This document shows, piece by piece, positions 11,044-22,887 of a stretch of 33,487 nucleotides of DNA. Location: assembly GCA_900074885.1 (NCBI GenBank), contig FJUW01000090.1, positions 73,329-106,815 of the forward strand, in the 5' to 3' direction. The position numbers were made by a program, and so were the translations under genes. Every line of letters starts with the position of its first letter. Positions within the stretch are counted from its first letter, which is position 1. Below the pieces are notes generated by a model. That model saw nothing but the letters and a program-made list of their open reading frames with translations. It was not told the DNA's origin and did not search any database. The stretch comes from Rhynchosporium graminicola. Lineage: Eukaryota; Ascomycota; Leotiomycetes; Helotiales; Ploettnerulaceae.

Positions 11044-13860
11044 TCAGTAATTATCTCCGCTACTCTCTCCTGACGAGTCCAGAACGTCTTCCTTGAAACA
11101 TAACCCTATTATAATCTGAGGAATTAAAGTCATATCTTCTATATCGTCGTCCTCCTTTCTAACTAATACGCTCACTATATTCTTTAGTAAAGAACTTCTT
11201 CTAGTAAGTTTTCTTATTAGCTTAATTAGTCTTACTTTAGATACTTTAGGCTTTCCTTTCATTAGTAATATAATAGGGTCGTTATCGCTATCTTCCGTAA
11301 GGTCAGTAGTCTAGGCAGTTAGTAAAGCTATACCTATTAGCTTTTTCTTTAGGTAGGAGTATCTCGGTTCGTATAATTAGAGTTCTGTATCTAGTACTAT
11401 AGTACTAAACAGGCGGCCGTTCGTGATATTACCTCAGTTTTCTCGATTAACCAGGTCCTTAATAGCGTATATTATTTCTGCGTTACTAGCGACATAGGGT
11501 AGCCCCTATATACTTATCAATTTCCTCAGGAATAGTATTCTGTTCTTAATTAAGTCTATAACTCTCCAGTAGTATCCTAGCTTTAAGGGTTAATATATTA
11601 GCAGTTATAGTAGAGCGAAGACAAAAGACTTATACCGCTTCGAGGCGCTCTCGCTTAGCTTTACAGCGTCAGTCTCCTTAGCTCTCTTTGACTTTCGTCC
11701 GCCTTTAGTATCCTCCGATCAGTTATATTTAACTATACCTATATCTTCCTCTATCTCATTTAGCGTTATTAGTAGTTTAGATTATATATCGTAGTCTAAG
11801 GATAATATAATTAGATTCGTTATATTCCCTATATTAATACGCGATTTAATTAAATACGTATTTTAATCTAGTGAATATTAATATACTATTATACTACTTT
11901 TAATTTCGCTCTGAAAAAGTAGGCCGCGTGCGTTTAAATATTCACGTAAGAATGCAAGGTCCTTAGTCTTATCACTTACGACTAGTACTTATTGTAGCTT
12001 AAGCGTATATAGTATCAGAGGGTATCTTAAGATATAGAATAAAATTCCCGACGTTACGATCATTAGGTCTGAGTCGCGGAAAGGTACCTAATATAGTAAT
12101 CCCGGTATAAATTCCGTCTAGTAGCTTAATCCGTTAATATTAATCCTTAGAAGAGCTACTATACTTATAACTACGTTTAGTACTAATAGTCGTAAGATTT
12201 ATACTAGCCTAACTATCTCTAGTATAATAGTATATATAACCTCGCTTAATAGTATGATTATAGATCTATAAGAAGTACTAATTAACGTGCTCGGTAAAGT
12301 ATCCAGAATAGCGATAGGGTTTAGTACGTCTTAAAGCGCGCGAAAACATTCCTCGATAATAGCTTTAGTATCTGCGTAAGCTTGAATTATTAAGGAATAT
12401 CTATTGCATAATATCTAAAGAAGATATAGTATAGAGTTAGCGCGGTCCTTATCTAATAGAGATTAGTCGAGTATATAGAGAAAGTCCCCTATTGATTTAT
12501 ATATACGTTCTATCTCTATTATAAGTAAAATATATAGGCTATAATATATCGTCGCGGAAGCTATAGTATATAGGAATATTTCAAAGCTTAGCTTTAAACT
12601 ATCGTGCCCCCTTATTAGTATATTATTAAGAATAAATTATCTATCTCTCTTACGTCTTATGATAATTCCAATATCCTCCTTAGTCTTAATTAATAGAGAT
12701 AAGGTCTAGTATAAACTATCGAATACTAAGGAAGCGTTAATTAGCTAAAACGCTTTCCTTCTTACTTATATCTCTTCTTTATATTCCTTAATAAGTTCTA
12801 TTACTCTAACCTCCTTTAATCTCTTTTATTATATCCTTTTCTATCTTTTTAGTTCCTATAGTTCTTAAAGAACTAGGTAGAGTTAATCTCTAAGATACTC
12901 TTATATAATAATTTCTATGAAACAGTAGTACTAATTATATTATATCTCCTCTATAATATTAGTAGCCTTAAACTTCTAGCCCCCGAGAACTATAATATCT
13001 CTATTAAGATAGATAATATATCTGATTCTAATATCAGGAGTTATAAGACTATTCAGAGGAAAGTCGCTTATAATAAGGTATAAGCGGAAAGCGTCTCCGA
13101 AGGCGACTCGCTAGGAGTATAAGTATTTATTAATTAGTAAAAAGTTAGCTAGGAACTATTCAAAAAGACTACTTGTTACTATATTATAATAAGCTACGCT
13201 AATTAGATAGTCCCCGGGACGTATACTAGTTAGAATACGAACGTTACCCTAGGGGCGTTCGATAACTAGGACTGATTCCTTATCGCTCTAATATAGTAGA
13301 TATAGATATAACTAGTTTTTATAATATATTCTATCTTTAGGAGCTTCGTAATAAAGTATAAATAGCTATTAGAGTCCTTACGGGAAGTTACTATTTAGGT
13401 TAGTATACTCGTAGGGATTATCTAACTCTCTACTCTATATAGTAAGATTAGAGGGGATATCTCAGGTAACTCTAATAATACTACTTATCTTATATCTTAA
13501 ATTATATTCGTTTCTCTTAATATTAGGATAAAGTAATCTGTCTCGAAGACCTTAAAAGACTCGTGGAATATTACTTCGACGAATTAGTCGAGTGAAAGAA
13601 GATAATAAGTATACTAGGGATAATAGAGTAAGGGATTTGAGAGTTCTTAGTATATTATTATTAATCGCTATATTCGGTCGAAGGAGCAATCTATAGAGTA
13701 GACTCTTATCGCGGTTAATATAAAGTTAATAGCGAGAGAGTCGATATATAGTAGTAAGATTATTATTAATAGAATTTTATATATATAAGCTAGATAGAAA
13801 GGAGCTTAAGTAAGTAAATAAGATAATAATAGAGCATGAATATTAATAAGGCTAATTTAC
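11044..13860 (-). pseudogene. Element E extra ORF between pol and 3' LTR, about 900+ codons, unknown function
   Basis: On the minus strand one frame can be followed from about 13860 to the stop at 11044, interrupted only by TAG/TAA (Gln or Trp positions) and rare TGA. The last 72 codons are stop-free and begin MKGKPKVSKVRLIKLIRKLT. The C terminus is acidic and Ser-rich (KEDDDIEDM, SSGESSGDNY). A Lys/Arg/Glu-rich, probably helical stretch lies near 12770-12900 (for example RLKEVRVIELIKEYKEE), and a basic patch GGRKSKRAKETD near 11665-11700. Hydrophobic residues are inflated by RIP, so apparent membrane segments are not trustworthy. Its position downstream of pol is where env-like or other accessory ORFs sit in some Ty3/gypsy elements, but I recognise no envelope, nuclease or helicase motif. 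The start is unresolved. Confidence 0.6.
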
Positions 13861-16515
13861 TAAAATATACGTTATATAGACGACTTATCGCTAGCGTACT
13901 AGGGAACGCTCGAACTTAGATACTAGATTTAGTATATCCTCTTTTAATACTAAAGCGAGCTCCTAAGAAGTTATCTAATAGCTTAAATACTTAATTTTAT
14001 AGTACGCCTTTCTTATCTTATCCCCGGGTTATTTTCTTAGTTCCTTATATAGTATCTTCTCGATAATATAATATTCGATACTATTTTTATTATATATAGA
14101 ACCCGGTTCAGGTGCTATCCTATAATATAGGTCGAGTACTACTAGTTCCAGGTACTCGATTAAGACTACTAAGTATATACTTATCTATTCGGGCAGATCT
14201 AATTCGTAAGCTAACGGGTTTATTCGTCTGATAATCTTATATAATCCCGACTTAATAAAAGATAGCTTAGTCTAGTTCTATAGGAGTCTATAACTAGAGT
14301 CTATCCCTTTAGTAAGTCTAATATAAACTTCAGCTCTTAGCTCTAGTAATACTAGTATCCGGCCCTTATTAAAAGTAAGCTTTATACGAGATTATACTAA
14401 TATAATCGACTCTATCGCGTCCTGAAATAAGGTTTAATAGTTATATATAAAGTCTTATCTCTCTTTTATAGTAAATACGTAAGTAGTAATATAATTAGTA
14501 GAAGAGAAAAGAGATTAGGGTTTTTATCCGAATCTTAGTTCGTAAAGTATAAACCCGATAGAGGTGTTTTCTGAAGTATTAAGGATAAAAGATATAGCTA
14601 ATATAAAACTTTCCTAATTAGACTAATCGAAACGTCTAGTAATAATATAGCGTAAAGCGTAGATAAATATTTAATTAGACTATTCTGATTAACTATCTGC
14701 TTTAGGGCTATTTACTATAGTAAAAGCTAAGCTAATATTAGTAAAACTATATATATCTCCCTAAAAACTGCTAGTAAATCGTATATCTCGATCTGATATT
14801 ATCTTTTCTAGTACCTCTAAGTCCGCGTATATATCCTTATAATAAGCTTTAGCTTAGTCTTCGCCTTTCTAATCCTTATATCCGATAATAACCTTAATCT
14901 ACTTTATAGTCTAATCTATAAATAATAAGACTGAGTTATATCCTTCCTTAGAATTTGGGAATCTTATAATTAAGTCTATATAGAATATATAGAGTTAAGT
15001 AAGTAGAAGCGGAATTAGTATAAGTATACTATTAGGTAAGCTTCTACCTAGTTTCGCTATTCGATAAGTAGGATAGAATACTACGTATAATTATACTATA
15101 CGCTATATCTTACGTATAAATACCTTATCCTTTAGAAAATCATATGTTCTTTATACTCTTATATATACTTGATTATTATAAGCGATAGTAAGAATCTTTC
15201 TAATTAACTTTTCAGGTATATATAAGCGCTTAACCTTATTAAAGTTATAGAAGAAAAGTAATTTTATTCTAGCATCGAATCGAAATAACTCAAAAGTAGA
15301 TATATATTCATTCCGAGGAGACTTATAGTAGTCTATCTTTATCTTATAATAAAGCTATCTAAAAGTTCTATCCGTCGGAAGCTAATATAAGATAGATACT
15401 ACTAATTATTTATCTATATATACCGAGGTAGAATATATAACTATCTCGTTATCCTGCACTAAGTAATATAATACCTTTAGGACTAAGATATCTCTATTTA
15501 TTAATTTATATATTATATTTAATATTCCTTATACCTCTACTTCTTAGGGTAGTTAGCGCTATAGCCGGCTTAAGGCATCTGCGTTTAAGTATATCTTCCT
15601 AGCTCTATAGATTATATTTATCTTATATGTATATTTTACTAAGAAGAGAAACTAATTATCTAATCTAGTACTCTTCTTATAAGAACGATCCTTAAAGTAA
15701 GATAATATTACTTAATAATCTATATAGATAATAAAATTTACGCCGTCGAGATATTATAGTAACTTCTCTAGCGCTTATACTAGTGCGCCTATCTCTAGCT
15801 TAGTAGGCTAGTAATTTATTTCTACTATAGATAAGGACTTAGATAGGAATAGGACCGGCCTTTCTATCCTATTAGTATTATCCACCTAGTGAAGAGCTAC
15901 GCTATATCCGAATTCCTTAGAAGTATTGATATAAAGTATAAAGTCCTATCCGAAGTCAGGGAATTTAAGAGTTAGTACTAAAGTAAGCCGATCTTTTAAT
16001 ATATCGAATGCTAGTTTAGACTTATATAATAAGTTATCTATATATTACTCGGAGTATATTTTAGTATTCTTATAATATTTAGCTTTCTAAGACTAAGTTA
16101 AATTAGTATATTCTTCATATCTTAGTTAGGAAAGCGGAATAAGTATCGCTTTAGTATAGTTACCTCGTCTTACTCCCTCTTATAGTATATTCCTGAATCC
16201 GATTATCTTAAGCTCTAATAATAATAAGAAGATAGCTATATAGTATAATATAAATTTATAATAGTACCCGAAAAATCCTAGCGCTTTCTCTAATTAAAAT
16301 AAGGTTCTTAGAAATTCCTAAGATTATACTACTTCTATCTTCTCTTCTAAGGTATTCAGCTCTAGTCTAGATACCCTATATCCTAGTGCCTTAATAGATA
16401 GCTAAGCGAAATAGTATTTTCCTAGAGCTAGTATAACTCTAGTATCCTCTAGTAAGGTAAGCGCCAGATCTAGGTCCTTTATATATTATTCCGAGGTAGT
16501 AGAAAAGATAACTAT
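13861..16515 (-). pseudogene. Element E pol fragment: RT C-terminal half, RNase H, integrase
   Basis: Reading leftward from 16515 the frame opens with IVIFS, the residues that normally follow the RT YxDD box. The thumb follows (EKALGFFGYYYKF near 16300), then RNase H (KEFGYSVALHQ near 15915, and LNADALSRLQR near 15560). The integrase zinc-binding region lies near 15370-15100. The integrase core includes NSVLLFID near 14930 and SDRDIRFTSSF near 14780, where the second catalytic Asp is kept. A C-terminal region with YYIIEKILYKELRK near 14060 resembles the start of a chromodomain. Interruptions are TAA/TAG. The N-terminal RT is missing because element A starts at 16516. Confidence 0.82.
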
Positions 16516-16783
16516 TATAACGACACAAGACTTAAGGCGGTATATAAGTAAGAATAAATAAGTAGGGAGGCTAAGAGCGATCTTATATAGTCTACTACGA
16601 AGGAAACAAAAAGATAAGGAAAGAAGAAGAAGAGAGATAGAGTATAAGGCACTTTATATATATATGCCGGTACTAGTCCGATATAATACCGAGTCGGATA
16701 CTAGTTCTGCCGGGATACCTATGAACTTAGGCCCTAGTATCTATCCTTCTTCTCATATGATATTCAGGTGAGCTATCGTTATA
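16516..16783 (-). repeat. 3' LTR of element A (268 bp)
   Basis: Plus-strand ends TATAACGA and TCGTTATA are the RIP-changed inverted pair TGTAACGA/TCGTTACA. Length and sequence match the LTR of element D (30663-30930, also 268 bp), with differences mostly C/T or G/A. A TATATATATATG stretch near 16657-16668 may be its core promoter. Confidence 0.88.
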
Positions 16784-16793
16784 TTACCCCCCC
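16784..16793 (-). promoter_or_regulatory. Polypurine tract of element A
   Basis: TTACCCCCCC on the plus strand is a G-run plus TAA on the minus strand, adjacent to the LTR. The same arrangement occurs at D (30931) and B (22880). Confidence 0.75.
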
Positions 16794-17284
16794 TTTAAGA
16801 AGAGCTTAACCCTAAGCTCGGAAGGTTATACTTTATACTAGAAATTAGTCTTTATTATAACTATTTTCGTCGATATTCGCGTAATAAGTACTAGCCGCTC
16901 TTTAGTAATAGTAAATTCTTTATTAGGTTCTTACTAGTTATATCGCTATAATAATACTATATTAGTCGTAGCTTCTAAATTAGGCGGTAAGCTATATTTA
17001 CTTTATCTATTTGCAGCGGGAGTCGAGTTTAAGTAGGGCGTAGGGTATATAAAGGAAGGGGTTTATTAATATTAGAGCCTTTCCTTTTTAATTACGATAA
17101 CTACTTAAACTTATAAGTTTACTCTCCCTAGACTGCGATATAGTTCCTAGAGTAGGTATTATTACTAATTACTATAGTAGTCTACTATAATCTTATATAT
17201 TAATCGACCTAATTAACTCTTCTCTTATTATAAGTAAGTTCCTCGCCTTAGTATTAGAGATAGTCTTTAGGTAAGGTACAGGGG
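16794..17284 (+). promoter_or_regulatory. 5' region of the antisense ORF in A, with a TATA box
   Basis: About 490 bp with no open frame, between the polypurine tract and the opposite-strand ORF. It contains GGGTATATAAAGG with a consensus TATATAAAG at 17046-17054, about 269 bp before the first usable start at 17315. The same box lies at the same distance in element D. This is the likely promoter of the antisense gene; the transcription start is not determined. Confidence 0.6.
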
Positions 17285-18240
17285 TTCTATAGATCTATAA
17301 CGCTAACTCCTATAGTGCTCTTACTAGTTCCTGCTAGTACTCTTTCAGTAGCGTATCGTATATATTACCTGCGATATATTCGCGCTTTCCTTAAGATAAA
17401 GTATAATAATACTCTTATTCTAGAACTTCTATATTTATTTAATAAGCTTAACTCTAAGCTTTATAAGTATTATTTAGCGTTAAAAAGTAGTTATAAGTAT
17501 ATAAGTTACTTGAACTTGAATATAGTTATATATACTAACGCGTTATAGTTACTTAACTATATTAATATAGAGTATACTATCTTATCCGGTTTACTTCCTA
17601 GCGGCGAAACTAAGGACGCGGAGCTAAATCAAGGCGGTATTATAGCTACTTATAAGGCTATTAATTATATCTATCGTCTCGCGAAATCTACTACTCTTAT
17701 TATTATATTAGAGATTACTACTATATAATTAGCAGAGACTTAAGCTTTAAGGCGTTCTATAGAGAAAGTATTTAAGAAGTTAGAGTTTATTAAAGTAGTA
17801 AGTTAAGATCTTGAACTTTTAAATATTAGTATAATATTAATATAATATAGAATCTAGATCTTTTAATAGTAGATTCGGCGAAGTCTAAGTTAATAGTATA
17901 AATAGTATTAAAGCAGATAAAGGAGTTAAATAGTATTATATAGGAATTTACGAAGAAAGCTATATTTAAAGCTACGATATCTAATACTAAGAGAAAACAG
18001 AATTTGCCTTCTAGTTCAGAGATAGCGTTAGATCTAGATACTCCCGGACTTTCTTTAAAGAAGAAAGCTTATAAGATTAGCTATTATACTCGATCTACTA
18101 CTAGAGCTACGTTAGTAAATTTAAATAAAGAGTTAGATATAGTAATTCTAGTTCTAGATATTCTAGATTTACTAGAAGCTCCGGAGAACTTAGGGGAGAA
18201 AGCTAGTAAAATAGAGGTAATAGAGGAAGTAGAGTTCTAG
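17285..18240 (+). pseudogene. Antisense passenger ORF of element A, unknown protein
   Basis: Plus-strand gene remnant inside a minus-strand element. Segment 1 is open from about 17285; the longest stop-free run is 17315-17548, beginning with GTG, and includes RYIRAFLKIKYNNTL and LNSKLYKYYLALKSSYKY. It continues with TAG/TAA-only breaks to about 17860 (RRSIEKVFKKLEFIK). Segment 2 is in another frame from about 17850 and is clean over 18004-18240: SLKKKAYKISYYTRSTTRAT, then the acidic end KASKIEVIEEVEF. The total is roughly 310 codons. No family is recognised. The copy in element D (31765-32718) shares order, lengths and stop. Its end lies about 80-100 bp from the converging end of pol. The frame change at the junction recurs in D, so it may be an intron or a family-wide frameshift rather than local damage. 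Confidence 0.65.
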
Positions 18241-18319
18241 GTATAGCGTTATTATAGAGTATAATTAGAGGATTATCCTTAGTAATAAATTTTTAATACT
18301 AGTAACTATAACGATTTAT

Positions 18320-21300
18320 TATCCTCTAAGTAATTATAGTTATCTATTCCGTTTTCCTAAGCTTTAATCTACTAATCTAGTTTACGCAGAGGTCTAGGTT
18401 TACTTAAGTTAATAATATAGAAGTCTCTAAGCTTATATAGAGTACTTATTAGGTTAGAAGCGTTATATTAAGTTAAGTCCGGGTTATAGCTTAGCTAACT
18501 AACTTAATACTTCAGATTACCTCTTAGGAGCTATATAGTAAGTATATCTTATAACTCCTACTCTTCTTAAGTAGCGATACCCTCTAAGGGTAGGTTTAGT
18601 AGCTTCTAGCTTAGTAATAGGTTATCCGAGTCCTTAAAGAGTAATTCGAGAGTAAATATATTATATATAGAAGATCCGAGGAGTAAATCTAGCTTATAAG
18701 GATATCCGATCTTGGCTAGGACTTAGTATAGTCCTACTTAGAGGCTAGATAGCTTCTTATTTAGCTAGTGATTCTTAAGGTTCCTTATAGAGAGAAATAC
18801 CTTATCTCTAACTTCCTAGTTAATATTACGCTATTTCGGGTCAGTTATAGCGCTTATTATCTACTAAGTAGCTAATATATTAGCTTTTATAACTTTAATA
18901 ATAGATTTAGTACGTTTAGCTAAAGATTTAGTATTAGTATAGTTAAGCTTCTCTTACGGTATCGATCCGGTAGATTACTTCTAATCCTAGCTATTCTATA
19001 GTAGTATACTATATTTAAGGGTATATAGCGCTATACTAATAGAATCGTAAGGTAGAATTACTTAGGCGCGGTTTATTATTAGTAGTAGTTCGCCCTAGTT
19101 ACTCTAGTAGTAATCAATAAAAGGTCTAAAGTGTTAGTTAATATACTAGTTTATAATCTCCGTTTATCTATTAATCTACTAGTAGAAGAAGGTAAAGAGC
19201 TTAACCTTAACTCTTATTATATAATAAAACTCTTACTAAAAGGATAAGATAAACTAAGCTCCTTAGTCAGATATAATTAACTTAGAAGTATATCCGAAAC
19301 GATATATTTATTAGATAAATAATATCGCTATCCTACGGGTATCGATATTATAGTAGTATAATTTCGATACGGAGTCCTTCCTTAGGCGGTCGATAAATAC
19401 TAATATCTTATTAAACCCTTAGTTATTAAGCAGGAAGTCCTTAAAATCTATAGCTAAGTACTATATAAAGTAGCTAAGTACTAGTAATAAGTAAAGGAAT
19501 CCTTACTATTTCGTCTGCTTCGGATAAAAGTACTAGTAAGAGCGGTAATTACGAGTATACTATTTTATATCCGATACGAGTCCTTTCTAGTAATAATAAG
19601 TAGAAATTATTTCTATAGTCTTACGAGTATTTAGATAAGTAAAAGAGACTTAATTATAGATTTCGCTAATTAAATAAGTATATAGCAGGGTATAGCGTTA
19701 TACGTATAGACGACTATTATAAAGTAGTAAGCTATCGTTAATAGTATAACTATTTCCTAATATATTCTATTTATTAGAGAATAATTCTTAGTTGAATTAA
19801 TATAATTTCTTAATTAAATTAAAGGAATTATATACAGGTTCCGATAGTATATTAGTCCCTAGTAATATTAGGTATATATAACTAATTTGATCGATATAAT
19901 ATTTAGCTAGTTCTACGTTAATCCTAGGGTCTAAGCGGTCTAGAGATAGTAAAACCTAAGATCTACTATCCTATTTCTATTATTCTTATATCCTTAGATC
20001 TTATTCCTTATAGCTAAAGATATTAGCTTTAACGTTATCTTTACTAAGCGTATATATAATTTAGAAGTTAAATTCGGAAAGGAATTCTATCTATCTAGCT
20101 TACTTACTAGTTAGAACCTTAATAGTTATAAAGTATTCTAAGGATCGATAGTCTATATATACGCTAGTATAGTATCATAGAGATATAAGTTCCGATCTCT
20201 ATTTCCGGAAAGACTTAATAATAGTATATAACTCCTTATTATAGATCTCTTAGTTTAGTTTATATCTATTAAGAATATAGGAGTAGAATCTAATTAGATA
20301 CTACTAGTTATATTAATATAATTAGAAGATAACTCTAGCTATTATACTATTAGAGGTATTAGTTTCTAGTTTAGTCTATAATTTAGGGTCGAAATAGTAT
20401 AGTTTCTGCACTAATAGTAGCTATTAATATAAATCGTCGAAGGATTTCTTATAATTATTAGTGAAATTCTATAGTACTATAGGCCTAGTAAGTATTAAGA
20501 GAGGTTTAGCGATAAGGCCGAAATTCCGAATAAATTAATAATAGAAACTATAGAATCCTAGGAAAGATTTTATAGCTATTATTATTTCAGGGTATTTCTA
20601 GTCTACTAATAGTACTACCTTCTCGGGATCTAGCTCGATTCTATTAGTAGTAATAATATATCTAAAGTATTTAGTCCGAGTAATATGGAATTCGCTTTTC
20701 TTAATATCTACCTAGAGCCCGGTATCTATTAAATATTATAATACTAATTTAATATATTTCTTATATTCCTAGAGTATTTCTAAGTATATAAGAATATTAT
20801 CTAAGTAAGCTATATAGAAGTTATCTAAGTAGTCTAGTAATATATTATTTATATATTATTAGTATATACTAAGTCTATTATAGAGCCTAAAAAGTAATAC
20901 TTTATATTTATAAGATCTGAAGCGGGTTCGGAAAGTAGTATACTCCTCTAGTTCGGGATCTATATAGATATAGTTAAATACTACTCAGATATTTAGTTTA
21001 GTAAAAATTACTACTTTAGATACCTAAGTTAAGAGCTTATCGATCTTAAGTATTAAGTATAAATCCTTTCGAGTGATCGTATTAAGCTTATAATAATCGA
21101 TATAGAAGCGTAATCCTCTATCGGCTTTCTTAACGAATAGTATAAGTAATACGAAGGGATTTTAGCTAGATTCGATAAATCCCTTATCTAAGTTCTCTAT
21201 AAAGTACTCCTTAGTTACTTATAATTTATTTATAGATTACTAATATAAAAGCGAATATATATTAAGTAATAGTTCTTCTAGAATAATTTTATAATTATAT

Positions 21301-22250
21301 AAGCGATATAGCAGAAGAATATTAGAATCCTACTTAGAAAAGGCCTCTTTAAGAGTATAATACTATCTTAGTAGCTTTTCAGCTATAAGTCGTTCGGTAT
21401 CAGGATCCTTAGGGGAGTCGCTATTTAGATAGTCTTATAAGAGGTAATCTATCTTATAGATACTAGTAAAGAATAATTCAGAGCTTTTACGTTTTATATT
21501 AAAGTAAAAAGCTATAATACTAATTTAGTATATCAGAACTAGTTTCTAGATCCTCGGAGGTCGATAGAAGCACTTATAGTAGGGTTTCAGCGTAAGTACC
21601 TTTCTTAATAAATTCAAAGCGGAAAAGAGTTCGGATTCCGTAGCGATAAGCGGAAATAAGTTAAATAATAAAGATAATATATTAATATACTATATTACTA
21701 CTATTTAGGGTAATTAGTATTAGTCTAGCTAGTTTATAGCTAAGTCCTGCGCGTTAGTATTAATTTAGTAAGATCGATTAATACTAGGTTTACGAGATAA
21801 TAGAATTATAATTATCTCCTTATTATATTAGAGAGTAATTAGATATTATTCCGGCTATAGTAGCTTATAGTAGAGCGTATATAGCTTAACCTGAAATCGT
21901 TATATCTATTTAATACTAATAATTATATCTTATTATCCTAAATCAAGGAGAATAAAAGAGTAGTTATAAATACGCTTATTATTAATAGAAAAGTATAAAT
22001 ATATAAAATAAGTAATATAAGTTCTAATAGACTATTAGAACTTACATATTAGAATAGAATAAGGTAATAGCTCGATTTTAATACTAAGAGCCCCTGATAA
22101 TTATCTAATAAGAGTGTAATTAATAAATAGATAGCTATTCGCTCCGGTTTCGATTAAGCTATTTATAGAGACTCTTAGCCTATTTATACTAACTATAATT
22201 AGGTATATAAATTACTTACCTCTTATTAGGGAGTTAAAGTTAAGATTAGA
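18320..22250 (-). pseudogene. Element A pol: protease, RT, RNase H, integrase, chromodomain
   Basis: Read leftward: an aspartic protease remnant near 22200-22130 (TGANSYLFI in place of the D-T/S-G box), RT near 21350-20650 with TTFRTRFRSYKYKVLLF and YLDN at 20796-20807 in place of YxDD, and RNase H near 20450-19950. The integrase core lies near 19480-19200 (AIDFKDF, then KILVFIDRLRKDS, then LIISD before a stop). The integrase C-terminal domain near 18830-18680 contains DKVFLSIRNLKN. A chromodomain-like tail near 18560-18340 includes LKYQVS. Stops are TAA/TAG. This is the usual chromovirus domain order; the chromodomain normally guides integration to heterochromatin. Inactive. Confidence 0.85.
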
Positions 22251-22677
22251 GAGATTATACTTATATAGACCTAGGAAGGAGTTTTTACTTAGGCCTTATC
22301 GTTTTCCTTTAGTATTAATCTAGATTCGGAGGGTAAGTCTTCTATTACTTCTTTAGTTACTTTTCCTTCCCCTAGAATTTCGTCAATTAATTAAACCTTA
22401 GGCAAGTTAAAGTAGTCTAGCTTAATATAATTAAGCTATCTATAACCGTAATACTTAAGGGGTTCTCCGATCGAGGTAGCAGAGTGTTTTAGCGCGGAGA
22501 GAGTACTAGCTTATATCAGAGTAGAAGTACGTATATATAGTATAAGAGTAGTTTATCGAGGGGCTAAGCTTAGGGACTAGTAAGGAGTAGAACTAGTAGA
22601 AGTTATAGTAGTAATAGTAGGCTTATAGTACTATACTTAAGTAATAGCTTTCTCGGGATAAGTACGTTCTAAGTTAT
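22251..22677 (-). pseudogene. Element A gag-protease linker and nucleocapsid fragment, cut by B
   Basis: The minus-strand frame begins at the B junction with NLERTYPEKAIT, matching the second half of a CCHC zinc knuckle (Gly-His-x4-Cys-Pro type, with Cys now Tyr). A Thr/Ser/Pro-rich linker follows, then EILGEGKVTKEVIEDL near 22370, leading into the protease. The first half of the knuckle and the whole capsid are missing because element B starts at 22678. Confidence 0.65.
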
Positions 22678-22879
22678 TATAACGACAGAAGACTCAAGGC
22701 GGTATACAAGCAAGAATAAATAAGTAGGGAGGCTAAGAGCGATCTTATATAGTCTGGTACGAAGGAAACAGAAAGATACAGAGCTCTAAAGGAGTCTGCA
22801 CCTTCTATATATATAAGGAGGGTATACCTAAGGCACCGATACTAGCCCGTATCTGCTACGTATACTATGCGCTATCATA
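22678..22879 (-). repeat. Left (3') LTR of element B (202 bp)
   Basis: Starts TATAACGACAGAAGACT at the cut in A's nucleocapsid sequence and ends TATCATA before TTACCCCC. The first ~100 bp align with the A and D LTRs; the rest is diverged and about 66 bp shorter. The 5 bp before it are GTTAT. The matching right LTR begins at 30609. Confidence 0.72.
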
Positions 22880-22887
22880 TTACCCCC
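22880..22887 (-). promoter_or_regulatory. Polypurine tract of element B
   Basis: TTACCCCC on the plus strand, followed by TTCTAAGA, is the same layout as in A and D. It indicates minus-strand polarity. Confidence 0.6.

Larger units (their letters stand above)
10835..16515 (-). mobile_element. Element E: Ty3/gypsy element, 3' half, split by element A
   Basis: Minus-strand LTR element. Reading leftward from 16515 it contains the C-terminal half of RT, RNase H, integrase, an unusually long extra ORF, a polypurine tract (C-run at 10979-10987 on the plus strand) and a short 3' LTR. The remainder (RT N terminus, protease, gag, 5' LTR) is expected beyond the right end of the window, because element A and everything nested in it sit between. 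RIP-degraded throughout. Confidence 0.8.
16516..22677 (-). mobile_element. Element A: Ty3/gypsy chromovirus with an antisense ORF, gag split by B
   Basis: Minus-strand chromovirus. From left to right on the plus strand: 3' LTR, polypurine tract, an opposite-strand ORF with TATA box, pol (chromodomain, integrase, RNase H, RT, protease), and part of nucleocapsid. It inserted into the RT of element E; the 5 bp on its left are ACTAT (16511-16515). The rest of gag and the 5' LTR should lie beyond the window, after elements B, C and D. Element D at the right edge is a second copy of the same family. Confidence 0.85.

Noticed and set aside
12000..13860. Multiple membrane helices suggested by Leu/Ile/Tyr-rich translation in E's extra ORF, as for an envelope protein
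   Set aside because: RIP inflates Ile, Leu, Tyr and Phe codons everywhere in the window, including in pol, so the hydrophobicity is not evidence of membrane segments.
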